From the NCBI RefSeq assembly GCF_001552635.1, contig NZ_BCRO01000027.1:1-64000 (forward strand): a stretch of 64,000 bases of DNA, written 5' to 3'. Each line of letters opens with the position of its first letter. The stretch's first letter is position 1. The position numbers and the translations under genes are program-made. The notes beneath the pieces were generated by a model. It was not told where the DNA came from. It saw only the letters and a program-made list of their open reading frames with translations, and did not search any database. Positions 54,106 to 61,632 of this stretch are shown piece after piece. The DNA is from Actinomadura hibisca NBRC 15177 (GTDB lineage: Bacteria; Actinomycetota; Actinomycetes; Streptosporangiales; Streptosporangiaceae).

Positions 54106-54852
54106 ATGGACAGGCAGGAGCAGGCGTGGCGGCTGGTGACCGCACACGCGTCCGCGAACGATCGGCCGGTGTCGGTGCAGCAGGTGTGCCAGGCGGCGGT
54201 GCCGGTCCTGGGAGCCGACGGGTACGGGGTCACGCTGGTGGTCGGCCCGCAGATACGCGAGCGGGCCTGCGCCTCCGATCCCGTCGTGATGCTGATCGAG
54301 GAGAACCAGCTCGCCAGCGGGGAGGGCCCCCGCACCCAGGCCGACACCGACCTGGCCCCGGTCGTGGTCCCCGACCTGGCCGCCGTCCGCGACCGGTGGG
54401 CCGGCTTCGTCCCGCCCGTGCTCGCGGCTGGCGTGCGCGCGATGTTCGCCTTCCCGCTCCAGGTGGCGGGCGTCCGCATCGGCGCCCTCGACTTCTACTA
54501 CCACCGGCCGGGGCCGTTCTCGGCCGGCCAGCTGGCCGACGCCGGAGCGTTCGCCGCGATCGCCGCCCGCGTGGCCTTCCGCACCCACCCCGCTCCGGCG
54601 GCGCTGGCCGCGCTGCCCGCCGACCGGCCGCCGCACGGGTACCCCGCCGTGGTGCACCAGGCCGCCGGGATCCTCGTCGCCCATCTGGACGTCGAGGCCG
54701 CCGACGCCCTGGTGCGGCTCCGCGCCTACGCCTACCTGCACGACCAGTCCCTCACCGGGCTCGCCCGAGCCGTCCTGGACCAGCGCGTCACCACCACCGA
54801 CGACGAGTTCACCGACCACCGGACCGAACTGGACCGCGACCATGACGCCTGA
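54106..54852 (+). CDS. GAF and ANTAR domain transcription regulator
   Basis: This 248-residue protein has a GAF domain (about 20-165: LASGEGPRTQADTDLAPVVVPDL, AMFAFPLQVAGVRIGALDFYYH) and an ANTAR domain (about 180-235: VVHQAAGILVAHLDVEAADALVRLRAYAYLHDQSL). It is divergent from the related gene at 53220-53975 with 130 bp between starts. It is the gene immediately upstream of the flagellar operon and is transcribed the same way, 140 bp before flbD. Whether it acts on flagellar messages is unknown. A short inverted repeat (GCCGCC 54856-54861 with GGCGGC 54876-54881) follows its stop and may be a weak terminator. Confidence 0.87.
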   Translation: MDRQEQAWRLVTAHASANDRPVSVQQVCQAAVPVLGADGYGVTLVVGPQIRERACASDPVVMLIEENQLASGEGPRTQADTDLAPVVVPDLAAVRDRWAGFVPPVLAAGVRAMFAFPLQVAGVRIGALDFYYHRPGPFSAGQLADAGAFAAIAARVAFRTHPAPAALAALPADRPPHGYPAVVHQAAGILVAHLDVEAADALVRLRAYAYLHDQSLTGLARAVLDQRVTTTDDEFTDHRTELDRDHDA

Positions 54853-54898
54853 GTAGCCGCCTTTCACCGGGTTCCGGCGGCTTCCTCCCCGCAAGAGC

Positions 54899-54924
54899 CT
54901 CAGGCGGGCGCGGCGGCGGCCGAT
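54899..54924 (+). promoter_or_regulatory. FliA-type (sigma-28) promoter of the flagellar operon
   Basis: CTCA (54899-54902) and GCCGAT (54919-54924) are separated by exactly 16 bases, the flagellar sigma-factor pattern reported for motile actinomycetes (CTCA then about 15-17 bases then GCCGAA-like). It lies 69 bp upstream of the flbD start. The same CTCAGGC-N13-GCCGAT layout recurs before fliM at 57533. Confidence 0.65.
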
Positions 54925-54992
54925 GGATGGTGCGACGGTCTCCCGCGCGGCGGGCGGCCGATGCTGCCGACCGACTCCAAGGATGGAACCCG

Positions 54993-55256
54993 GTGATACT
55001 TCTGACCCGCCTCAACGGGCCGGCGTTCGCGTTGAACCCGGACCTGGTCGAGCGTGCCGACGAGACGCCCGACACCGTGATCACGCTGGTGGACGGCACC
55101 AAGTACCTCGTCGAGGAGTCCCTGGCCGAGTTCGTCGCCCTGCTGCGCCGCTACCGCGCCGAGCTGCTCGCCGACGCCGAGGTGCTCATCTCCTCCGGCG
55201 CCCAGCGCCCCGCCGATCCGGGCCGCGTGGTCCGGCTCGCCCCCAGGGAGCGCTGA
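54993..55256 (+). CDS. flbD: FlbD-family flagellar protein
   Basis: This 87-residue small protein has the FlbD pattern: VILLTRLNGPAFALNPDLVERADETPDT (split by turns), then VITLVDGTKYLVEESLAEFV. Family members sit next to flgE and motA in Gram-positive flagellar operons, and their biochemical role is unclear. GTG 54993 follows AAGGATGG at about eight bases. Longer starts would enter the promoter. The stop abuts the motA ATG (one-base overlap), so it leads the motA-to-flhB unit. Confidence 0.9.
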   Translation: MILLTRLNGPAFALNPDLVERADETPDTVITLVDGTKYLVEESLAEFVALLRRYRAELLADAEVLISSGAQRPADPGRVVRLAPRER

Positions 55257-56023
55257 TGGACCTCGCCACCATCGGCGGCATCGTCATCTCCCTCGGCGCG
55301 ATCATCCTGGCGATGATCCTGGAGGGCGGCAACCCGACCTCCATCCTGCTGATCCCCGCCATGGTGCTGGTGATCTTCGGGACGCTCGGCGCGGCCATGG
55401 CCGGCGGCGTGCTCGGCGACACCCTCGGCATCTTCAAGCAGATCGTGCGGGCCTTCACCGCCAAGCCCGTGGCCGGCACCGAGCTGGTCGACGCCATCGT
55501 CAAGCTGGCCGAGCGCGCCCGCCGCGAGGGCCTGCTGGCGCTGGAGGACGCGATCAAGACGGTCGAGGACCCCTTCCTGCGCCGCGGCCTGGAGCTGGCC
55601 ATCGACGGCACCGACCCCGAGGAGCTGCGCGAGATCCTGGAGGCCGAGGTCGACGCCAAGCGCCGGGCCGACAAGTCCGGCGCCAAGATCTTCGCCGACA
55701 TGGGCGGCTACGCCCCGACGATCGGCATCATCGGCACCGTCATCAGCCTGGTGCACGTGCTGGAGAACCTCGACAAGCCCGAGCAGCTCGGCCACATGAT
55801 CGGCGGCGCGTTCGTCGCGACGTTGTGGGGCGTGCTGAGCGCCAACGTGATCTGGCTGCCCATCGGCAGCCGGCTGAAGCGCCTCAGCGAGCTGGAGTGC
55901 GCCCAGATGGAGCTGGCGATCGAGGGCGTGGCCAGCATCCAGGCGGGCACCAACCCGCGCCTGGTGTCGCGCAAGCTGAAGAGCCTGCTGCCGCCCGGGA
56001 AGGCCGCGGAGAAGGCCGCCTGA
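55256..56023 (+). CDS. motA: Flagellar motor stator protein MotA
   Basis: This 255-residue stator subunit has four membrane helices (residues 5-25, 30-48, 147-170, 180-200). A large cytoplasmic loop contains the charged RRGLELAIDGTDPEELREILEAEVDAK region, and the conserved Pro lies in GGYAPTIGIIGTVISLVHVL near residue 155. With MotB it forms the proton channel that turns the flagellum. It overlaps flbD and motB by single bases, which suggests tight co-translation. Length is typical of the short actinobacterial and Bacillus-type MotA. Confidence 0.95.
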   Translation: MDLATIGGIVISLGAIILAMILEGGNPTSILLIPAMVLVIFGTLGAAMAGGVLGDTLGIFKQIVRAFTAKPVAGTELVDAIVKLAERARREGLLALEDAIKTVEDPFLRRGLELAIDGTDPEELREILEAEVDAKRRADKSGAKIFADMGGYAPTIGIIGTVISLVHVLENLDKPEQLGHMIGGAFVATLWGVLSANVIWLPIGSRLKRLSELECAQMELAIEGVASIQAGTNPRLVSRKLKSLLPPGKAAEKAA

Positions 56024-56916
56024 TGAGCCAGGCCAGAGGGCGCGGCCGCCGCCGGGACGGCCACGAGGAGGAGCACGAGAACCACGAACGCTGGCTGGTC
56101 ACCTACGCCGACATGCTGACGGTGCTGATGGCGCTGTTCATCGTGCTGTTCGCCATGAGCCAGGTCGACCAGACCAAGTTCGAGAAGCTGCGCGCCAGCC
56201 TGGCGATGGCGTTCGGGCAGGAGTCGGTGGCCTTCGACGCCCAGGGCAAGGCCCTGGCGGGCGAGGCGGGCGGCTCCGACACCTCCCCGGCCGACGTCAC
56301 CGTCGGCCAGCCGCAGGACGCCAAGACCAAGGAGGCGGCCAAGCAGGCGGTGGCCGCCGCTGAGCGGGCCCGCGCGTCGGCCGGGCAGCGCGACGCCAAA
56401 CGCGAGGTGGACGAGTTCGACAAGATCAAGAAGCGGCTCCAGGCGTCGCTGGCCCGCCAGGACGCCGCCAACAAGGTGCGGTTCCGCATCGACGAGCGCG
56501 GGCTGGTGGTGACCGTCGTCACCGATTCGGTGGTGTTCGCCAACAACCAGGCCGTGCTGCTGCCCGCCGGGCAGCGGATCGTCGACACCATCGCGCCGGA
56601 GCTGAGACCGCTGCCCAACGGCGTCGAGGTGGACGGGCACACCAACCGGCTGCCGGTGGTCTCGGGCCCCTACCCCTCCAACTGGGAGCTGTCGACCGCC
56701 CGCGCCTCCACCGTGGTGCGGCGACTGGCGGGCGACGGGATAGCCGCGCGGCGGCTGACCGCCACCGGATACGCCGACCAGAAGCCGCTGCACCCCTACG
56801 GCGACGACCAGGCGATGGAGCTGAACCGCCGCGTGGAGATCGTCGTGAAGTCCCGGCTGCCCGCCGAGACCCGGACCCTGCTGCCCTCGGCGGCGGGCCA
56901 GCTGCCCACCGGCTGA
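56023..56916 (+). CDS. motB: Flagellar motor stator protein MotB
   Basis: This 297-residue protein has one N-terminal membrane helix containing the essential proton-carrying Asp (TYADMLTVLMALFIVLFAM, Asp 30). A long charged plug/linker follows (about 85-145). The C-terminal OmpA-like peptidoglycan-binding domain (about 185-280) has GVEVDGHTNRLPV, NWELSTARASTVVRRL and AMELNRRVEIVV. It anchors MotA to the cell wall. The ATG overlaps the motA stop by one base. Confidence 0.95.
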   Translation: MSQARGRGRRRDGHEEEHENHERWLVTYADMLTVLMALFIVLFAMSQVDQTKFEKLRASLAMAFGQESVAFDAQGKALAGEAGGSDTSPADVTVGQPQDAKTKEAAKQAVAAAERARASAGQRDAKREVDEFDKIKKRLQASLARQDAANKVRFRIDERGLVVTVVTDSVVFANNQAVLLPAGQRIVDTIAPELRPLPNGVEVDGHTNRLPVVSGPYPSNWELSTARASTVVRRLAGDGIAARRLTATGYADQKPLHPYGDDQAMELNRRVEIVVKSRLPAETRTLLPSAAGQLPTG

Positions 56917-56946
56917 GGCCGGACCACAGGATCAGGAGAGGACACC

Positions 56947-57423
56947 ATGGCCGCGACCGCCAAACTGTCGGCCGCCCCGGACGCCGACAAGGCCGCCGAG
57001 GGCGGCGGCAGGTTCAGGAAGAAAAAGAAGCTGATCATCATCGGCGGGGCCGTCGGGCTGCTCGTCGTGGCGGCGGCCGTCTACCTCCTGCTGTTCTCCG
57101 GCGGTGAGGAGAAGAAGGCCGAGCCCAAGCCCGGGGCCGTCGTGGCGCTGGAGTCGATCACCATCAACCTCCAGGACGGGCACTACCTGAAACTGAAGCT
57201 GGCGCTCCAGGCGACCGCCGAGGCCCATGAGCCGCCGGAGGGCAGCCGGGCCCAGGACCTGGCCGTGGACGCCTTCAGCAACCGGACCATGACCGAGCTG
57301 ACCGCCGACAAGGCCCGCCAGCAGCTCAAGGAGGACCTGCTGAAGAAGGTCAAGAAGGCCTACAACGCCGACGGGGCCGAGGAGGTCATGGACCTGTACT
57401 TCACCGAGTTCGTGATGCAGTGA
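56947..57423 (+). CDS. fliL: Flagellar basal body-associated protein FliL
   Basis: This 158-residue protein has a Lys-rich cytoplasmic start (GRFRKKKKL), one membrane helix (about 30-50, LIIIGGAVGLLVVAAAVYLLL) and a periplasmic-type stomatin-like domain with GAVVALESITINLQDGHYLKL and the C-terminal VMDLYFTEFVMQ typical of FliL. It supports stator function around the motor. It starts 30 bp after motB with AGGAGAGGA as ribosome site, and a 145-bp gap with its own promoter element separates it from fliM. Confidence 0.92.
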   Translation: MAATAKLSAAPDADKAAEGGGRFRKKKKLIIIGGAVGLLVVAAAVYLLLFSGGEEKKAEPKPGAVVALESITINLQDGHYLKLKLALQATAEAHEPPEGSRAQDLAVDAFSNRTMTELTADKARQQLKEDLLKKVKKAYNADGAEEVMDLYFTEFVMQ

Positions 57424-57532
57424 TCTTCCACCTCCGGTGAACCGAACGCCGTTCGGCCGCTGGGCGGGCACCCCGCCCGGCGGCCGGACCGGCGGCCGTC
57501 GGTACTTCGGGCATGCCCGATTCCGGCTTTTA

Positions 57533-57560
57533 CTCAGGCCCGCACTCTCCCCGCCGATCG
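57533..57560 (+). promoter_or_regulatory. FliA-type (sigma-28) promoter before fliM
   Basis: CTCA (57533-57536) and GCCGATCG (57553-57560) are again 16 bases apart, identical in layout to the element before flbD. The predicted start of transcription, 6-8 bases past the -10 element, falls at or next to the fliM GTG (57569). The message may therefore be leaderless or nearly so. Confidence 0.6.
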
Positions 57561-57568
57561 GAGAGCGC

Positions 57569-58528
57569 GTGAGCCAGTCAACGTCTTCAGCGGCTCCGCG
57601 CCTGGTGGGACGGACCTCGCGCCGAGCCAAGTCATCCGAGCCGCAGCTCTACGACTTCCGCCGCCCGATCAAGCTGTCGCGCGAGCACATCCGCACGCTC
57701 CAGATCGCCTACGAGACCTTCGCCCGGCAGTACGCGACGCTGCTGACCTCCACGCTGCGCGTGGTGGCCCAGGTGTCGCTGGTGTCCATCCAGCAGCAGA
57801 CCTACGACGAGTACATCTCGGCGCTGTCCAGCCCGACCGTGCTCGCCACCGTCACCCTGGACCCGCTGCCCGGCACCGCGATCATGGAGTTCTCGCTGCC
57901 CACGGCGATGGCGACCATCGACCACCTGCTCGGCGGGCCCGGCGGGCCGCAGCCCGAGCGGCCGCTGACCGACATCGAGACCCCGCTGCTGCGCGAGCAG
58001 CTCACCCGCGGGCTGGACGAGCTGCGCTACGCGCTGGAGTCCCTGGTCGCGGTGCGGCCACGGCTCGGGGCGATCGAGTACAACCCGCAGTTCGTGCAGG
58101 CGTGCTCGGCCGCCGACGCGGTGATCGTCGCCTCCTTCGAGATGCGGATCGGCGCCGAGGAGTGCCTGGCGACGATCTGCCTGCCGTTCGCCTCCATCTT
58201 CCCCAAGCTCCAGGGCGACGACGGCGACGTCGCCGTCACCCCCGCCCAGCGCCAGGCCCGCGACGAGGCCCAGCGCAACGTCGCCACCGCCCTCGGCGCG
58301 GCCCCCATCGAGGTCGCCGTGCGCTTCGGGCCGGTCCGCATGCGATCCGAGCAGATCGTCGAGCTGCGGCCCGGCGACGTCGTGCCGCTCGGCCACGCGG
58401 TGTCCGCGCCGCTGGCGGTCACCGCCGCCGACATCACCTTCGCGCACGCCGTGCCGGGCAGCCACGGCCCCCGCCTCGCCTGCCTTGTCGTGCCCACGCC
58501 GCACCACGAAAGGGACAGCCAGCGATGA
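57569..58528 (+). CDS. fliM: Flagellar motor switch protein FliM
   Basis: This 319-residue C-ring component has the FliM middle domain (about 35-225: [30 protein letters not shown], split by turns, then [15 protein letters not shown] and DHLLGGPGG) and a C-terminal SpoA domain (about 235-310). The N-terminal LSQxEIDALL helix that binds CheY-P in other bacteria is not present. The chain starts [17 protein letters not shown], and upstream codons do not encode it either. GTG 57569 follows GGAGAG at four bases. The loss implies a different way of controlling rotation or none. Confidence 0.9.
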   Translation: MSQSTSSAAPRLVGRTSRRAKSSEPQLYDFRRPIKLSREHIRTLQIAYETFARQYATLLTSTLRVVAQVSLVSIQQQTYDEYISALSSPTVLATVTLDPLPGTAIMEFSLPTAMATIDHLLGGPGGPQPERPLTDIETPLLREQLTRGLDELRYALESLVAVRPRLGAIEYNPQFVQACSAADAVIVASFEMRIGAEECLATICLPFASIFPKLQGDDGDVAVTPAQRQARDEAQRNVATALGAAPIEVAVRFGPVRMRSEQIVELRPGDVVPLGHAVSAPLAVTAADITFAHAVPGSHGPRLACLVVPTPHHERDSQR

Positions 58529-59247
58529 CCACGCTGAACCAGACCGCCCGCGCCGACCTCGCCCGCGCCGCCGCGCAGGCCACCCTCACCACCCTGCCGA
58601 TCGGCGCCCCGCTGCGCCTCGGCCAGGTGACCGCCGAGCGGCCCGCGAGCACCCCCGCCGGGCAGGCCGTCTGCGCCCGCTTCTCCGGCGCGGTGACCGG
58701 CGAGGTCGCCGTGGTCGTCGGCCAGGACCTCGTCGACGCCCTGCGGCAGAGCCCGCTCGGCGAGCTCGACCCCGCCCAGGCCCTCCAGGGCGCGCTGGAG
58801 GCCGCGGCCAAGACGCTCGGCCCCGTCGTGGTGGACCCCGGCCAGACCGCCGACCCCGAGGTCGGGCTCGGCGCGCTCGCCGCCCGCGGCGAAGCGCTGT
58901 ACGTGCCGCTGCTGGAGGGCGAGGAGGTCCGCGCGCTGCTCGCGCTCGTCGTCACGCCGTGGCCGGCCCCCGCGGGCGCCCAGGCCCCCGCCGACCCCGG
59001 CGGCGCCGCCGCCCGCTTCGACCTGCTGCACGAGGTCGAGATGGAGGTGACCGCCGAGCTCGGCCGCACCCGCATGACCGTCCGCGAGCTGCTGTCGCTG
59101 GCGCCCGGCGCGGTGGTCGAACTCGACCGCGCCGCGGGCAGCCCCGCCGACCTGCTGGTCAACGGCCGCCTCATCGCCCGCGGCGAGGTCGTGGTCATCG
59201 ACGAGAACTTCGGCATCCGCGTCACCGAGATCGTCTCCCCCCAGTAG
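58525..59247 (+). CDS. fliN: Flagellar motor switch protein FliN with N-terminal extension (FliY-like)
   Basis: This 240-residue protein has the FliN/SpoA domain at its C-terminus (about 165-238: [37 protein letters not shown], split by turns, and [13 protein letters not shown]). A separate N-terminal domain of about 140 residues precedes it ([40 protein letters not shown]), resembling the CheC/FliY-type domain. Normal FliN is about 130 residues, so this is a FliY-like version. It could provide a phosphatase- or CheY-contact function that FliM lacks here. ATG 58525 overlaps the fliM stop by four bases. Confidence 0.87.
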   Translation: MTTLNQTARADLARAAAQATLTTLPIGAPLRLGQVTAERPASTPAGQAVCARFSGAVTGEVAVVVGQDLVDALRQSPLGELDPAQALQGALEAAAKTLGPVVVDPGQTADPEVGLGALAARGEALYVPLLEGEEVRALLALVVTPWPAPAGAQAPADPGGAAARFDLLHEVEMEVTAELGRTRMTVRELLSLAPGAVVELDRAAGSPADLLVNGRLIARGEVVVIDENFGIRVTEIVSPQ

Positions 59248-59258
59248 GAGCCCACCCG

Positions 59259-59696
59259 ATGATCGAGACGATCCTGCGGATCACGCTGTCGCTGGCGGTG
59301 GTCCTGGTCCTGATGTGGCTGCTGGCCAAGGTCGCGCGCCGGCCGCTCGCCGGCCGCGGCGGCGACACCGTCGCGGTGCTGGCCCGCCAGCAGCTCACCC
59401 GCGGCACGTCGGTCGCGGTCGTGCGGGTGGCGGACCGGGCCCTGGTGCTCGGCGTCACCGACGCCCAGATCACGCTGCTGGCCGAGACCGACCCCGCGAC
59501 CGTCGAGCGGGCCCGCGAGGGCGCCGAGCAGCGCGAGCCCGTCGCGCTGGACGCCGACGGCGCGGACCGTCCCCTGGACGACGACCTGTCCGGCCTCGAC
59601 GAGTCGACCGCGTCCCCGCTCGCCGGATCGGCGCTGTCACCCCGCACCTGGACGGCGGCGCTGGACGTCCTGCGCGAGAGGACGGCCCGCAAGTGA
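59259..59696 (+). CDS. fliO: Flagellar biosynthetic protein FliO
   Basis: This 145-residue protein has one N-terminal membrane helix (about 5-24, ILRITLSLAVVLVLMWLLAKV). The short FliO domain follows (AVLARQQLTRGTSVAVVRVADRALVLGVTDAQITLLAE), and the C-terminus is acidic and probably disordered. FliO assists assembly of the FliP ring of the flagellar export gate. It starts 11 bp after fliN and overlaps fliP by four bases. Confidence 0.88.
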   Translation: MIETILRITLSLAVVLVLMWLLAKVARRPLAGRGGDTVAVLARQQLTRGTSVAVVRVADRALVLGVTDAQITLLAETDPATVERAREGAEQREPVALDADGADRPLDDDLSGLDESTASPLAGSALSPRTWTAALDVLRERTARK

Positions 59697-60580
59697 CCAA
59701 GCGTTTCCTCGTCCTGCTGCTCACCGGCCTCGGCCTCGGCGGCGCCCTGCTGCTCGGCGGCCCCGCCATGGCCGCCACTCCCGAGACCGCCACCATCGCG
59801 GCTGCCCCGACGCCCACGCCGAGCCCCACGACCCCGGGCACGACCGCGCGCCCGACCCCGCGCTCCACCCCGAGCGGCCCGCAGGGCCCGAGCGGCCCCC
59901 AGGGCACCGGCACGAACGGCCGCGTGACCGTCGACATCAACGGCGTCAACGGCAAGCCCAGCCAGTCGATCATCATCCTGCTCGGCCTGACGGTCCTGTC
60001 GGTCGCGCCCGCCATCCTGCTGCTGTGCACCGGCTTCACCAAGATCTTCGTGGTGCTCAGCCTGACCCGCAACGCCCTCGGGCTGACCAGCGTCCCGCCG
60101 AACCAGGTGCTGGCCGGGCTCGCGCTGTTCATCTCGCTGTTCCTGATGAGCCCGGTCGTCTCCCAGGTCAACGACGACGCCGTGCAGCCCTACCTCAAGG
60201 GCGACAAGAGCATCTCCCAGGCCGTGGCGGCGGGCACCCCGCCGATCCGCGAGTACCTGGAGAAGCACACCCGCAAGGACGACCTGGCGCTGTTCACCAA
60301 GGTCGCCGACCGGCCCAAGCCCGCCAACGCCGAGGCGGTGCCGATGACCACGCTCGTGCCCGCCTTCGTGCTGTCGGAGCTGAGATCGGCGTTCATCATC
60401 GGCTTCGTCATCTTCATCCCCTTCCTGATCATTGACCTGGTCGTCTCGGCCGTCCTGATGTCCCTGGGCATGATGATGCTGCCACCCGTCACCGTCGCGC
60501 TGCCGTTCAAGCTGCTGCTGTTCGTCATGGTCAACGGCTGGGGCCTCATCATCACCGCACTGATCGCCAGCAACCACTGA
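59693..60580 (+). CDS. fliP: Flagellar export gate protein FliP
   Basis: This 295-residue FliP has a cleavable signal peptide (to about residue 27) followed by an unusual Pro/Thr-rich linker of about 45 residues (TPTPSPTTPGTTARPTP). The conserved core comes next: LGLTVLSVAPAILLLCTGFTK, then VVLSLTRNALGLTSVPPNQVL, SFIIGF-type FVLSELRSAFIIGFVIFIPF and LPFKLLLFVMVNGWGL. FliP forms the central pore with FliQ and FliR. GTG 59693 overlaps fliO by four bases. The linker makes it longer than the E. coli protein (about 245). Confidence 0.93.
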   Translation: MTKRFLVLLLTGLGLGGALLLGGPAMAATPETATIAAAPTPTPSPTTPGTTARPTPRSTPSGPQGPSGPQGTGTNGRVTVDINGVNGKPSQSIIILLGLTVLSVAPAILLLCTGFTKIFVVLSLTRNALGLTSVPPNQVLAGLALFISLFLMSPVVSQVNDDAVQPYLKGDKSISQAVAAGTPPIREYLEKHTRKDDLALFTKVADRPKPANAEAVPMTTLVPAFVLSELRSAFIIGFVIFIPFLIIDLVVSAVLMSLGMMMLPPVTVALPFKLLLFVMVNGWGLIITALIASNH

Positions 60581-60590
60581 GAGGCCCGCC

Positions 60591-60866
60591 ATGAGCGACA
60601 CCGAGGTTCTGCACATCGCGCTCCAGGCGATGACGATGGCCGCCAAGCTCGCGGCGCCGGTCCTGCTGACCGCCCTGCTGGTCGGCTTCCTGATCTCGCT
60701 GTTCCAGTCGGTCACCCAGATCCAGGAGGCCACCCTCGCCTTCGTCCCGAAGGTGATCGCCGTCGGCGGCGCCCTGCTGCTCAGCGGCAACTGGATGTTG
60801 CACCAGCTGATGAGCTTCACCACCGAGCTGATGGCCAAGATCCCCCAGCTCGTCGGCGGGGGGTGA
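60591..60866 (+). CDS. fliQ: Flagellar export gate protein FliQ
   Basis: This 91-residue protein has two membrane helices (about 15-40 and 52-75) and the family motif LLVGFLISLFQSVTQIQEATLAFVPKV in the loop region (two adjacent parts). FliQ packs around FliP/FliR in the export gate. ATG 60591 is 10 bp after fliP. The end is four bases before fliR. Confidence 0.93.
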   Translation: MSDTEVLHIALQAMTMAAKLAAPVLLTALLVGFLISLFQSVTQIQEATLAFVPKVIAVGGALLLSGNWMLHQLMSFTTELMAKIPQLVGGG

Positions 60867-60870
60867 GCCC

Positions 60871-61632
60871 GTGACGGCCCTGTCGGCCCCGGCGCTGCTC
60901 GCCGTGCTGCTCGGCTCGATCCGGGCGGCCGCCTGGCTGATGATCTGCCCCCCGTTCAGCTCCAAGGCGATTCCCGCGCCCGTCAAGGCCCTGCTGTCGG
61001 TCGCGATCGCGCTGCCGCTCACCCCGAAGTTGTCCGGGCAGGTGCCCGACCTGACCACCGGCGCGGTGCTCACCGCCGCCGTCGAGCAGGTCGTCGCGGG
61101 CGTCGCCCTCGGCTTCCTCACCTCGCTGGTGTTCGCGGCGATCCAGGCCGCCGGCGACCTGCTGGACCTGCTCGGCGGCTTCTCCCTGGCCGCCGCCTTC
61201 GACCCGATGTCGCAGTCCACCAACTCGGTGTTCGGCCGCTTCTACCACATGCTCGCCACCACCCTCCTGCTGGTCAGCGGCGGCTACCAGATGGTGATCC
61301 GCGGCTTCACCTCCTCCTACGAGCTGCTGCCGATCCAGGGCACGCTGTCGCTGGAGACGCTCAGCGAGCTGCTGACCGGAGGCATCGCCCACATGTTCGT
61401 CGCCGCCCTCCAGATCGCCGGGCCCATCATCGCCGTGCTGTTCTGCGCCGACGTCGCGCTCGGCCTGCTCAGCCGCGCCGCGCCCGCCCTCAACGTCTTC
61501 GCGCTCGGCTTCCCCGTCAAGATCCTGCTGACCCTGGTGCTCGCGGGCACCGCCGTCGCCGTGCTGCCCGGCGTCCTGGACGGCACCGTCGACCACGCCG
61601 TCCGCCTGATGCTCAAGGCGGCCCACGGATGA
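60871..61632 (+). CDS. fliR: Flagellar export gate protein FliR
   Basis: This 253-residue polytopic protein has about six helices with the FliR features ASIRAA-type LLGSIRAAAWLMICPPFSSKAIPAPVKALL, split by turns, GVALGFLTSLVFAAIQAAGDLLDL and DPMSQSTNSVFGRFYHML. It completes the FliPQR core complex that opens to FlhB. GTG 60871 lies four bases after the fliQ stop region, and the end overlaps flhB by four bases (ATGA). Confidence 0.93.
   Translation: MTALSAPALLAVLLGSIRAAAWLMICPPFSSKAIPAPVKALLSVAIALPLTPKLSGQVPDLTTGAVLTAAVEQVVAGVALGFLTSLVFAAIQAAGDLLDLLGGFSLAAAFDPMSQSTNSVFGRFYHMLATTLLLVSGGYQMVIRGFTSSYELLPIQGTLSLETLSELLTGGIAHMFVAALQIAGPIIAVLFCADVALGLLSRAAPALNVFALGFPVKILLTLVLAGTAVAVLPGVLDGTVDHAVRLMLKAAHG

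Noticed and set aside
54957..54962. Second GCCGAT between the flbD promoter and start
   Set aside because: The nearest CTC-like -35 is only 13 bases away and mismatched. The element at 54899-54924 is better.
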